The position numbers and the translations under genes are program-made. This document shows positions 1 through 4,920 of a stretch of 5,175 nt of DNA, piece after piece; within the stretch, counting starts at the first letter, position 1; each line of letters begins with the position of its first letter. The DNA comes from RGIG7300 sp045133915 (GTDB taxonomy: Bacteria > Bacillota > Clostridia > Oscillospirales > CAG-272). The notes under the pieces are model-generated. The model had not been told where the DNA came from, searched no databases, and saw nothing but the letters and a program-made list of their open reading frames with translations. The stretch spans positions 1 to 5,175 of the forward strand of contig JBGUUX010000044.1 in NCBI GenBank assembly GCA_045133915.1. The letters are read 5' to 3'.

Positions 1-81
1 ATGACACCCCGTATCTTTGATACGGTTGGTGGAATTATGCAAGGAGTTTGCGGAACGCAAACTGTCGCAATGCAGAATTAA
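1..81 (+). CDS. Possible 3' tail of a rightward gene (partial, unrecognised)
   Basis: Frame 1 is open from the window edge to a TAA at 79-81, giving 26 residues that end in QTVAMQN. I do not recognise the family. In favour of a gene end, a strong intrinsic terminator begins three bases after the stop, so something is transcribed rightward here. Against it, 26 open codons can occur by chance and frame 2 is also open over the same stretch. The segment also holds two perfect short hairpins (9-25 and 45-63), and its last bases are a copy of a repeat found again at 232-244. It may therefore be noncoding repeat DNA. If it is a gene, its start lies left of the window. Confidence 0.3.
   Translation: MTPRIFDTVGGIMQGVCGTQTVAMQN
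9..63. other. Two tandem short-loop hairpins
   Basis: The first hairpin is CCGTATC (9-15), loop TTT, GATACGG (19-25). The second is AGTTTGCG (45-52), loop GAA, CGCAAACT (56-63). Both are perfect and have three-base loops, like the hairpins in the array at 4659-4880. They could be the remains of a similar element, the end of a structured RNA, or coincidence inside a coding tail. Confidence 0.45.
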
Positions 82-83
82 GG

Positions 84-118
84 AAGAATTCCGTGTAAAT
101 ATACACGGAATTCTTTTT
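84..118 (+). terminator. Strong rho-independent terminator
   Basis: A perfect 14-bp stem (84-97 with 102-115) encloses the loop AATA. It is followed by a run of T ending at 118. It would end rightward transcription entering from the left of the window. Confidence 0.88.
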
Positions 119-203
119 ATTAAATAGGTTTAACCAAATCTGTTTAATATCATATAAAATTTTAATATATCAAATGTAGATTTAATCAAACTATAATTAT
201 AGC

Positions 204-229
204 AAAAACCTCCCTTTCGGGAGGTTTTT
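204..229. terminator. Bidirectional terminator downstream of the GH32 gene
   Basis: A perfect 11-bp stem (204-214 with 219-229, core CCTCCC/GGGAGG) has the loop TTTC and A/T runs on both sides. It therefore works as an intrinsic terminator on either strand. On the minus strand it lies about 45 bases past the GH32 stop and should end that transcript. On the plus strand it is a second stop behind the terminator at 84-118. Confidence 0.88.
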
Positions 230-240
230 AACCTTAATTC

Positions 241-268
241 TGCACTCTGCACTCTGCATTCTGCATTT
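241..268. repeat. Heptamer tandem array, TGCACTC type, 4 units
   Basis: Four consecutive seven-base units are TGCACTC, TGCACTC, TGCATTC and TGCATTT. The array lies between the bidirectional terminator and the GH32 stop codon. A single related unit in inverted orientation lies at 71-83. The units resemble those of the arrays at 1874-1910 and 4659-4880 (shared core T-[G/T]-C-A-C-T). Confidence 0.85.
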
Positions 269-272
269 TATT

Positions 273-1856
273 TTACTTTCCCAGCTTATATACCTCAAGC
301 TTACCTTCGCCCTCGATCTTAGCTTCTATACCAACGTACTTGGCATCCGGCTTTAAGGGCAGGTAGAGCTCACCCTCGTCGCAGAAGAACTCTGCCATCA
401 TGATGTCAAAGATACCTCTGATGCGTACTTTGTCCTCGGTAAGAACGTAAGGAACGTCAAACTTTACCTTGTCGGGAGGAAGCACCCAGAGCTTATTTTC
501 TGCCTTGTCAAAGGTAAACTCATAACCTCTGACAGTCAGCTTGCCCTCGGGCTCAAACTCCATGATAGCGTCAAAGGCATCGCCTGCGCCGTATACTACC
601 TCTATATCCTTGCCCTCGGCTTTTCTGCACTCACGGCGGTAAGCGTCAAGCTCCTTTACAGGCTGATAGCAGAGGCGGACACCAAGACCTGTCTCTTTGA
701 GGCACATCTCAGTGGGGATGGTCATACCCTGATTGAAGGGCATACCGTGTCTTGCATAAGCTATGGGATACCAGGCAATACGGATCTTACGGTCGTCGGG
801 AGCGTTGTCAAAGTTCTGATGAGCGTAAGCAGTAAAACGTTCCCAATCGTCGGTGTGCATATAGTTGGTATAGGAGCCGTTGTACTTCTTGTTAAAGGTC
901 TCGGTGACCTTCATGATATATCTGTACTTGTCAACACGGTCCTCGGGGATAGGATCGGGAGTAAACACGTGACCGTCAAACTCACCTATCTGATATGCGC
1001 CGTCACCGCCGTTAAGCACCCACTTCCAGGTATCGGTACCCTCTATACGGTACTTAACGAAGTCGGGACACTCTCTGAAGCCCTCGATATCGCTCTCGTG
1101 GGTCCAGTTTACAAGGTCGGGAGAGGATGCGATGGTGTAAGAGGTAATATCACGCAGGGTGATAGAAAAATACTTGTTGAACTCGTCTATCCACAAAATC
1201 TTTGGGTCACCGTTACCTGCGGTGTTGACGTGCTTAAAGGTATAGTGATAACCGCCGTCATCGCTTTCATAGATAAGGTAGCCGTGGGTGATATTTACCT
1301 TGCCGGTCTCACGGTTAATAAAGCCTGTACCCGAAGCTGCATGGGGGTAACGAAGTATAGGCTCTGCCTCGTGCCATGTGATAAGGTCGCGGGACCAGGC
1401 GTGTCCCCAGTGGTTGTTGTCCCACATACCCTCTACCGCACCGGGACAGTGCTGGTAGTAGAGGTGATAAACACCGTCAAAGTAGATACAGCCGTTGGGA
1501 TCGTTGATCCAACCACGCTGAGTGGTAAAATGAACAACGGGACGAAGACTGTCGTTATCGTGATCTGTATCGTAGCTGTCCTCACAACGGATAAACTTTC
1601 TTCTCTTCTCCATCTGTTCCTCGGACAGATCAGCTCCCTCGGGAGATCTTCTCCAAGGAGACTTACAGTTTTCAAGAGTTATCTTAAGCTCCTTGCCCAT
1701 ATACTCCTGCATATCAACAAAGTACTTGGGACCGCCCTCACCTAAGTGAGTAAACACCTGCTCTACAAGATCGTCACCGTCCCAAAAGTTAACGGTGATA
1801 CAGTTGTTATGCTTGTTATCTGTTTCAAAGGTCACGTATCTTTTATCTATTAACAT
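273..1856 (-). CDS. GH32 beta-fructosidase (fructan or sucrose hydrolase)
   Basis: This 527-residue protein hydrolyses beta-fructosidic bonds; which of sucrose, inulin, levan or a phosphorylated sugar it uses cannot be read from the sequence. Residues 1 to about 100 form an extra N-terminal domain resembling DUF4980, seen in some fructanases. The five-bladed propeller spans about 105-400 and a C-terminal beta-sandwich about 405-527. WINDPNG at 116-122 carries the nucleophile D119. ECPDF at 262-266 carries the acid/base E262. GDPK at 216-219 aligns with the family RDPK motif: the stabilising aspartate D217 is kept but the usual arginine is glycine. No signal peptide is visible, so the enzyme is probably cytoplasmic. 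The start is supported by AGGAG at 1865-1869, eight bases upstream. It follows the DUF4838 gene in the same direction and may be cotranscribed with it. Confidence 0.93.
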   Translation of the reverse strand: MLIDKRYVTFETDNKHNNCITVNFWDGDDLVEQVFTHLGEGGPKYFVDMQEYMGKELKITLENCKSPWRRSPEGADLSEEQMEKRRKFIRCEDSYDTDHDNDSLRPVVHFTTQRGWINDPNGCIYFDGVYHLYYQHCPGAVEGMWDNNHWGHAWSRDLITWHEAEPILRYPHAASGTGFINRETGKVNITHGYLIYESDDGGYHYTFKHVNTAGNGDPKILWIDEFNKYFSITLRDITSYTIASSPDLVNWTHESDIEGFRECPDFVKYRIEGTDTWKWVLNGGDGAYQIGEFDGHVFTPDPIPEDRVDKYRYIMKVTETFNKKYNGSYTNYMHTDDWERFTAYAHQNFDNAPDDRKIRIAWYPIAYARHGMPFNQGMTIPTEMCLKETGLGVRLCYQPVKELDAYRRECRKAEGKDIEVVYGAGDAFDAIMEFEPEGKLTVRGYEFTFDKAENKLWVLPPDKVKFDVPYVLTEDKVRIRGIFDIMMAEFFCDEGELYLPLKPDAKYVGIEAKIEGEGKLEVYKLGK

Positions 1857-1864
1857 AGTTTTTT

Positions 1865-1869
1865 CTCCT
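1865..1869 (-). promoter_or_regulatory. Ribosome binding site of the GH32 gene
   Basis: The minus strand reads AGGAG eight bases before the ATG at 1856-1854. This is near-ideal spacing and fixes the start. The site lies directly next to the inner heptamer array. Confidence 0.8.
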
Positions 1870-1873
1870 ATAG

Positions 1874-1910
1874 TTATTCACTATTCACTATTCGTTATTC
1901 ACTATTCACT
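1874..1910. repeat. Heptamer tandem array, TTCACTA type, left copy
   Basis: Five seven-base units run in tandem from 1877 to 1911: TTCACTA, TTCACTA, TTCGTTA, TTCACTA, TTCACTA, with a partial unit before them. The array sits four bases upstream of the GH32 ribosome site, so it would lie in the GH32 mRNA leader. Its inverted partner is at 1996-2037. The 16 bases at 1877-1892 are the exact reverse complement of 2020-2035. Confidence 0.88.
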
Positions 1911-1995
1911 AAAAATAGGTTTTTGTTGATAAAACTTAATTAGCTGAACTGTATTGTTCTTCTGACCAATTATTTATTCTCTATAATCTTAGCAA
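1911..1995. other. AT-rich spacer between the inverted arrays
   Basis: These 85 bases lie between the two inverted heptamer arrays and upstream of the GH32 gene. No open frame is convincing. I see no promoter with good -35 and -10 boxes on the minus strand, although a weak one cannot be excluded. A GAAC/GTTC dyad is present but is too short to name as an operator. Confidence 0.5.
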
Positions 1996-2037
1996 GTGAA
2001 TAATGAATAGAGAATAGATAATAGTGAATAGTGAAGG
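1996..2037. repeat. Heptamer tandem array, GTGAATA type, right copy (inverted)
   Basis: Six seven-base units run in tandem: GTGAATA, ATGAATA, GAGAATA, GATAATA, GTGAATA, GTGAAGG. This is the array at 1874-1910 in reverse orientation, with one more unit and more drift in the middle. The last unit resembles the GTGAAGT unit of the array near position 4800. It starts just after the stop codon of the DUF4838 gene. Confidence 0.87.
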
Positions 2038-2039
2038 TA

Positions 2040-2065
2040 GAAAATCTACTTACCAGTAGATTTTC
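2040..2065 (-). terminator. Hairpin over the DUF4838 stop codon, possible weak terminator
   Basis: A perfect 11-bp stem (2040-2050 with 2055-2065) with a four-base loop covers the stop codon of the DUF4838 gene. Read leftward, the 3' arm contains four T, but no long T-run follows. Termination would be partial at best and would allow read-through into the GH32 gene. Confidence 0.4.
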
Positions 2066-3777
2066 ACACCGGCACTCTGCGTGAAATCCGTCATCTCGGG
2101 AAGCTTGGACTGCCAGCCGCGGGGCTCGATATTGTTCTTTTCAAGTCCGCGGTAGAACTTTTCGTTACGCTCGATAAGCGCCTTTTTTTCCTCCTCGGTC
2201 TCTGCCGCTTCCATACGGCGGTCAAAGGTGTAGAGAAGGCTGGAGTAGATATAACCCAGACGGGAACGGTCAACGTGCTCACGCTGGAGATCTGTCTCGC
2301 AGAGCTCGTAAGCCTTTTCCCAAAGCTCGTTCATCTTATCGTCGTTCTTAAGGATATATTCTACGTTGAAGAGATGTCCGGGGTTCTGGTAGCAATGGAT
2401 ATGACGGGGATTGCCATCGTTGTCATACTCACAAGCCTCTGTAAGCATAGAGAGATATTCCTTAATATACTTACCGCCCTTGCCATAGTAACCCTCAAGG
2501 AACTCGTCCATATGACGCTGGAATTCTTCCTCTTCCATTTCGGGGTTCCAGAGGAGCTTTGAGAGCAGATAAGCTCTTAATTCAACCATATCGGTAATAT
2601 GATCGTCATAGTAGTTATCACCCTCGCAGAACATACCCTTTACGTTATGCTTGTAATAGTAGTTGATGTTCTTACGCAGAGTATGGAAGTTGGGGAAGTG
2701 AGGAACGGTAAATGAGAAGTTAGCGTTGTAGTCCCAGAGGTAGATGGTCTTTGAGATAGCCTCCCACTTGTGGAAGTTATCAAGGAACACCTGATTTTCG
2801 GCACAGCTCTCATCGTTTACCTGATGGTTATAGCAAAGCTCCATGGGAGCAAACTCGATAATAACGTTGTCGCGAGGCTTGGTGATAGAAGGACATTTGC
2901 AGGTATGAAGATATGCAAGGGTCATGATCTTTACCTTAGGCCACTCGTCCTTAACGGCGTCGGCTACTGCGTTGACAAAGCGGAGCAGGCTTCCTGCATG
3001 AGAGCCCTCTTCTTCGTCGATCTTGCGGCACTTTTCGCACTTACAGAAGTTCTCTGCGCCGATCTCGTTATCGTTCTGGGTTACAGAGATAACTCTTGCC
3101 TCGGGATAACCGCGGAGCAGAGTCTTTACGTTCTCGATACACTTCTTAAGGTTAGCCTCGTCAGAGAAGCAGGGCTGCTGAAGCTGAGGAACGTCAAGAA
3201 GACTTTCCATTGTATGTACAAAGCGTCCGGGATAGAGGAAGCTGCCGCCCATCTCATCGGTAAAGGGACGGAGATAGCTGGAATTTATTTTTCTCTTTGC
3301 GGAGATATCGCATTTCATATATGCAGGGATAGCAACGTCACGCCACTCAAGCTTGGGGAACTGCTCGTCGCACATACCCTCTTCAAGGGTAACGTCACCC
3401 TCAAGCAGAAGCTCGGTATCCTGAGTAAAGAATCTCCAACCGATATAGTTTTCAAGCAGAGTATAAACACCGTAGAGGGTACCTCTCTTTTCGTTACCGG
3501 TGATATAGAGGCAATCATCGGCTACGTTGATGATAAAGCCTTCTTCGCCGTACTTTTCGATATCAAACTTTTCGGCACAGGCACCACATCTGCCTACGTA
3601 TATTGCCTTTGTACCCTTAAAGTCGCTTTCCTTTACGATATCAAGCTCTTTTTCTATTGCGGGCTTAAGGTACTTAACCAGCTCCCTTGCGGAGTAAGCC
3701 TCGCACTCGGTAGCATTATCGGGGATCACAACGGTGTAATCCGCTATGTTGTTTTTTACTATAAAGATATTCTTCAT
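2050..3777 (-). CDS. DUF4838 protein, predicted glycan-active enzyme
   Basis: This is a protein of about 575 residues; positions below count from an upstream ATG at 3786, which adds three residues. Residues 1 to about 125 look like the alpha/beta domain that precedes the barrel in GH20 and GH67 enzymes, ending in the typical GTLYGVYTLLE segment (102-112) and a WRFF motif. The central part (about 145-420) fits DUF4838, a predicted TIM-barrel family. Landmarks are VTQND (235-239), a CxCxxC cluster (C248, C250, C253), WDYNANF (351-357) and CEGDNYY (387-393). The rest is probably helical. No signal peptide is seen. The substrate is unknown and the catalytic residues cannot be assigned. The start at 3777 is preferred because the ribosome site AAGGA touches the ATG at 3786 but lies nine bases from this one. 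The GH32 gene follows on the same strand, suggesting joint use in oligosaccharide breakdown. Confidence 0.87.
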   Translation of the reverse strand: MKNIFIVKNNIADYTVVIPDNATECEAYSARELVKYLKPAIEKELDIVKESDFKGTKAIYVGRCGACAEKFDIEKYGEEGFIINVADDCLYITGNEKRGTLYGVYTLLENYIGWRFFTQDTELLLEGDVTLEEGMCDEQFPKLEWRDVAIPAYMKCDISAKRKINSSYLRPFTDEMGGSFLYPGRFVHTMESLLDVPQLQQPCFSDEANLKKCIENVKTLLRGYPEARVISVTQNDNEIGAENFCKCEKCRKIDEEEGSHAGSLLRFVNAVADAVKDEWPKVKIMTLAYLHTCKCPSITKPRDNVIIEFAPMELCYNHQVNDESCAENQVFLDNFHKWEAISKTIYLWDYNANFSFTVPHFPNFHTLRKNINYYYKHNVKGMFCEGDNYYDDHITDMVELRAYLLSKLLWNPEMEEEEFQRHMDEFLEGYYGKGGKYIKEYLSMLTEACEYDNDGNPRHIHCYQNPGHLFNVEYILKNDDKMNELWEKAYELCETDLQREHVDRSRLGYIYSSLLYTFDRRMEAAETEEEKKALIERNEKFYRGLEKNNIEPRGWQSKLPEMTDFTQSAGVKIYW

Positions 3778-3786
3778 AACGTTCAT

Positions 3787-3791
3787 TCCTT
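3787..3791 (-). promoter_or_regulatory. Ribosome binding site that sets the DUF4838 start
   Basis: The minus strand reads AAGGA at 3791-3787, directly abutting the ATG at 3786. That leaves no spacer for the first ATG but nine bases for the ATG at 3777. The latter is the normal spacing, so the protein probably begins MKNIF. Confidence 0.65.
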
Positions 3792-3808
3792 TTTGATTTG
3801 TTATATAT

Positions 3809-3838
3809 AGAATACCAAATTTTAACCCTGTCTGTCAA
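3809..3838 (-). promoter_or_regulatory. Sigma-A promoter of the DUF4838 gene
   Basis: On the minus strand the -35 box is a perfect TTGACA (3838-3833) and the -10 box is TATTCT (3814-3809), 18 bases apart. The predicted transcript starts near 3802, about 25 bases before the coding start. No operator-like palindrome overlaps it clearly. Confidence 0.75.
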
Positions 3839-3869
3839 CTGTTTTAATGTATATTGAATAAATCTTATC

Positions 3870-3898
3870 TTGTAAAAATCCGGATATAATGGTATAAT
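3870..3898 (+). promoter_or_regulatory. Sigma-A promoter of the nitroreductase, with extended -10
   Basis: The -35 box is TTGTAA (3870-3875) and the -10 box is a perfect TATAAT (3893-3898), 17 bases apart. TG at 3890-3891 makes it an extended -10. A second TATAAT lies at 3885-3890. Transcription would start near 3905, at the ATG at 3907, which argues that the real coding start is the later ATG at 3931. The promoter is divergent from that of the DUF4838 gene, with the two -35 boxes about 30 bases apart. Confidence 0.8.
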
Positions 3899-3916
3899 CA
3901 ATATTAATGAACCAAG

Positions 3917-3921
3917 AAAGG
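3917..3921 (+). promoter_or_regulatory. Ribosome binding site that sets the nitroreductase start
   Basis: AAAGG lies nine bases before the ATG at 3931. No such site precedes the ATG at 3907, which sits almost at the predicted transcription start. Confidence 0.7.
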
Positions 3922-3930
3922 CAAATATGT

Positions 3931-4656
3931 ATGAATACAGTCATAAATCAGCTCATAGAAAGAAAATCTGTACGCGTATTCACCGACAGACCTATTACAA
4001 CAAACGAAAAGAACGCTATCCTTGAAGCGGCAGTTAATGCTCCCACTGCGGGAAACCAACAGCTTTATACAATAATTGACGTAACCGATCAGAATTTAAA
4101 GGATCAGCTTGCGGAGAGCTGCGACCATCAGCCCTTTATTGCAAGCGCGCCTATGGTACTGGTGTTCTGCGCCGATTGCCGTAAGTGGTACAACGCCTTT
4201 ATTGAATCAGGCTGCGAGCCGAGAAAGCCGGGAGCGGGAGACCTTATGCTTGCGGTAAGCGATACCAATATCGCGGCACAAAATGCGGTGGTTGCCGCCC
4301 ACAGTCTGGGTATAGGCTCCTGCTATATCGGGGACATTATGGAAAATGCAGAGATACAAAAAAAGCTCCTTAACCTGCCCGAATACGTTTTCCCTGCGGC
4401 ACTGCTTGTTTTTGGCTATCCTACAGAGCAGCAGTTAAGCAGAGAAAAGCCGAAAAGAGCGGAAATGAAGCATATAGTACATGAAAACGGCTACCGTGAT
4501 ATGACAGCTGACGAGCTTAGGGAAATGCTGTATTACAAAAGAGGAGAACGCAGCTACGAGGACTGGATAAAAGCCTTTTGCAACCGTAAATACAATTCCG
4601 ATTTTTCTATCGAAATGACAAGGTCGGTAGAGGTATTTCTTAAGGATTTTGAATAA
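3931..4656 (+). CDS. NfsA/FRP-like nitroreductase-family flavoprotein
   Basis: This 241-residue cytoplasmic enzyme is expected to bind FMN and use NAD(P)H to reduce nitro compounds, quinones or flavins; its physiological substrate cannot be read from sequence. Residues 11-15 (RKSVR) match the FMN-phosphate motif. APTAGNQQ at 37-44 is the second flavin-contact segment and GIGSCYIGD at 127-135 the conserved glycine-rich turn. The basic stretch around 171-176 and a C-terminal helical tail with EMTRSVEVFLKD fit clostridial members of the family. An in-frame ATG at 3907 would add eight residues, but promoter and ribosome-site positions favour 3931. It has its own promoter and appears to be a single-gene transcript. 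It diverges from the sugar genes and converges on the dehydrogenase gene. Confidence 0.9.
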   Translation: MNTVINQLIERKSVRVFTDRPITTNEKNAILEAAVNAPTAGNQQLYTIIDVTDQNLKDQLAESCDHQPFIASAPMVLVFCADCRKWYNAFIESGCEPRKPGAGDLMLAVSDTNIAAQNAVVAAHSLGIGSCYIGDIMENAEIQKKLLNLPEYVFPAALLVFGYPTEQQLSREKPKRAEMKHIVHENGYRDMTADELREMLYYKRGERSYEDWIKAFCNRKYNSDFSIEMTRSVEVFLKDFE

Positions 4657-4658
4657 TA

Positions 4659-4880
4659 TTACTTTTCCGCAAAGCGGAAAAACTTCACTGCAATAAAACC
4701 GTAACTTCACTTTTTGCAAAGCAAAAAACTTCACTTCCGAAGGAAACTTCACCAATGAAAGATTTGCTGTTATTAATATTGGTGAAGTTTCGGCTAAAGC
4801 CGAAGTGAAGTTGTGATAGATCACAGTGAAGTTTTTGTACTAACATACAAAAGTGAAGTTTTCACCTTTGGTGAAAGTAA
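4659..4880. repeat. Mirror-symmetric array of heptamers and palindromic spacers
   Basis: Left half: ACTTCAC units at 4682, 4704, 4728 and 4746, plus a degenerate unit at 4659. Right half: GTGAAGT units at 4782, 4805, 4826 and 4853, plus a degenerate unit at 4876. Spacers of 11-20 bases separate them. Seven of eight are perfect small hairpins of different sequence, for example TTTTCCGC/GCGGAAAA, TTCGGC/GCCGAA and TTTTGTA/TACAAAA. Only 4689-4703 is not. At the centre a 14-bp stem (4743-4756 with 4778-4791) closes a 21-base loop. Left and right units can pair one to one, giving a branched ladder with hairpins on both sides. There is no coding frame of note. It could be a structured RNA, a mobile repeat, or a product of slippage and inversion. 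Confidence 0.85.
4743..4791. repeat. Central inverted repeat of the heptamer array
   Basis: A perfect 14-bp stem pairs 4743-4756 with 4778-4791 around a 21-base AT-rich loop. It is the point at which the ACTTCAC units switch to GTGAAGT orientation. Confidence 0.85.
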
Positions 4881-4920
4881 ATAGCAAACTGGTGGAAAAA
4901 ATCCACCAGTTTGCTATTTA
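4878..4920. terminator. 19-bp palindrome, probable bidirectional terminator
   Basis: A perfect 19-bp stem (4878-4896 with 4902-4920, core GGTGGA/TCCACC) has the loop AAAAA. It includes the stop codon of the leftward dehydrogenase gene. On both strands the GC-richer part of the stem is followed by TATTTA, a modest T-rich tail. It lies between converging genes and could end both transcripts. The T-tract is weaker than at the two terminators on the left of the window. Confidence 0.55.

Larger units (their letters stand above)
71..244. repeat. 13-bp inverted repeat around the 3' intergenic region
   Basis: TGCAGAATTAAGG at 71-83 recurs as its exact reverse complement at 232-244. The left copy covers the TAA at 79-81. 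The right copy runs straight into the TGCACTC heptamer array. Between the arms lie the two terminators and an AT-rich stretch (119-203) in which I see no gene. Confidence 0.75.

Noticed and set aside
5..127. Frame-2 open stretch of about 40 codons at the left edge
   Set aside because: It begins after a stop at 2-4 and reads through the whole terminator hairpin, which a real gene would not be expected to do.
747..1745. Long rightward open frame of 332 codons opposite the GH32 gene
   Set aside because: It is antisense to a clear GH32 protein with catalytic motifs, has no ribosome site or recognisable domain, and reflects the codon usage of the real gene.
1945..1975. GAAC/GTTC dyad as an operator for the GH32 gene
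   Set aside because: Only four bases pair on each side and no regulator or convincing promoter is visible nearby.
2770..3810. Long rightward open frame of 346 codons opposite the DUF4838 gene
   Set aside because: It lies over a well-supported protein, matches no known family, and has no promoter or ribosome site of its own.
4435..4824. Leftward open frame of 129 codons over the nitroreductase 3' end and the hairpin array
   Set aside because: It runs through the palindromic array and antisense to a real gene, with no ribosome site and a low-complexity product.
4659..4880. CRISPR array
   Set aside because: The seven-base units are too short, spacers vary from 11 to 20 bases and are palindromic, the units reverse orientation at the centre, and no cas gene is present.
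4878..4920. Insertion-sequence end or attachment site
   Set aside because: There is no transposase, integrase or target duplication. The position at the stop codon between converging genes fits a terminator better.
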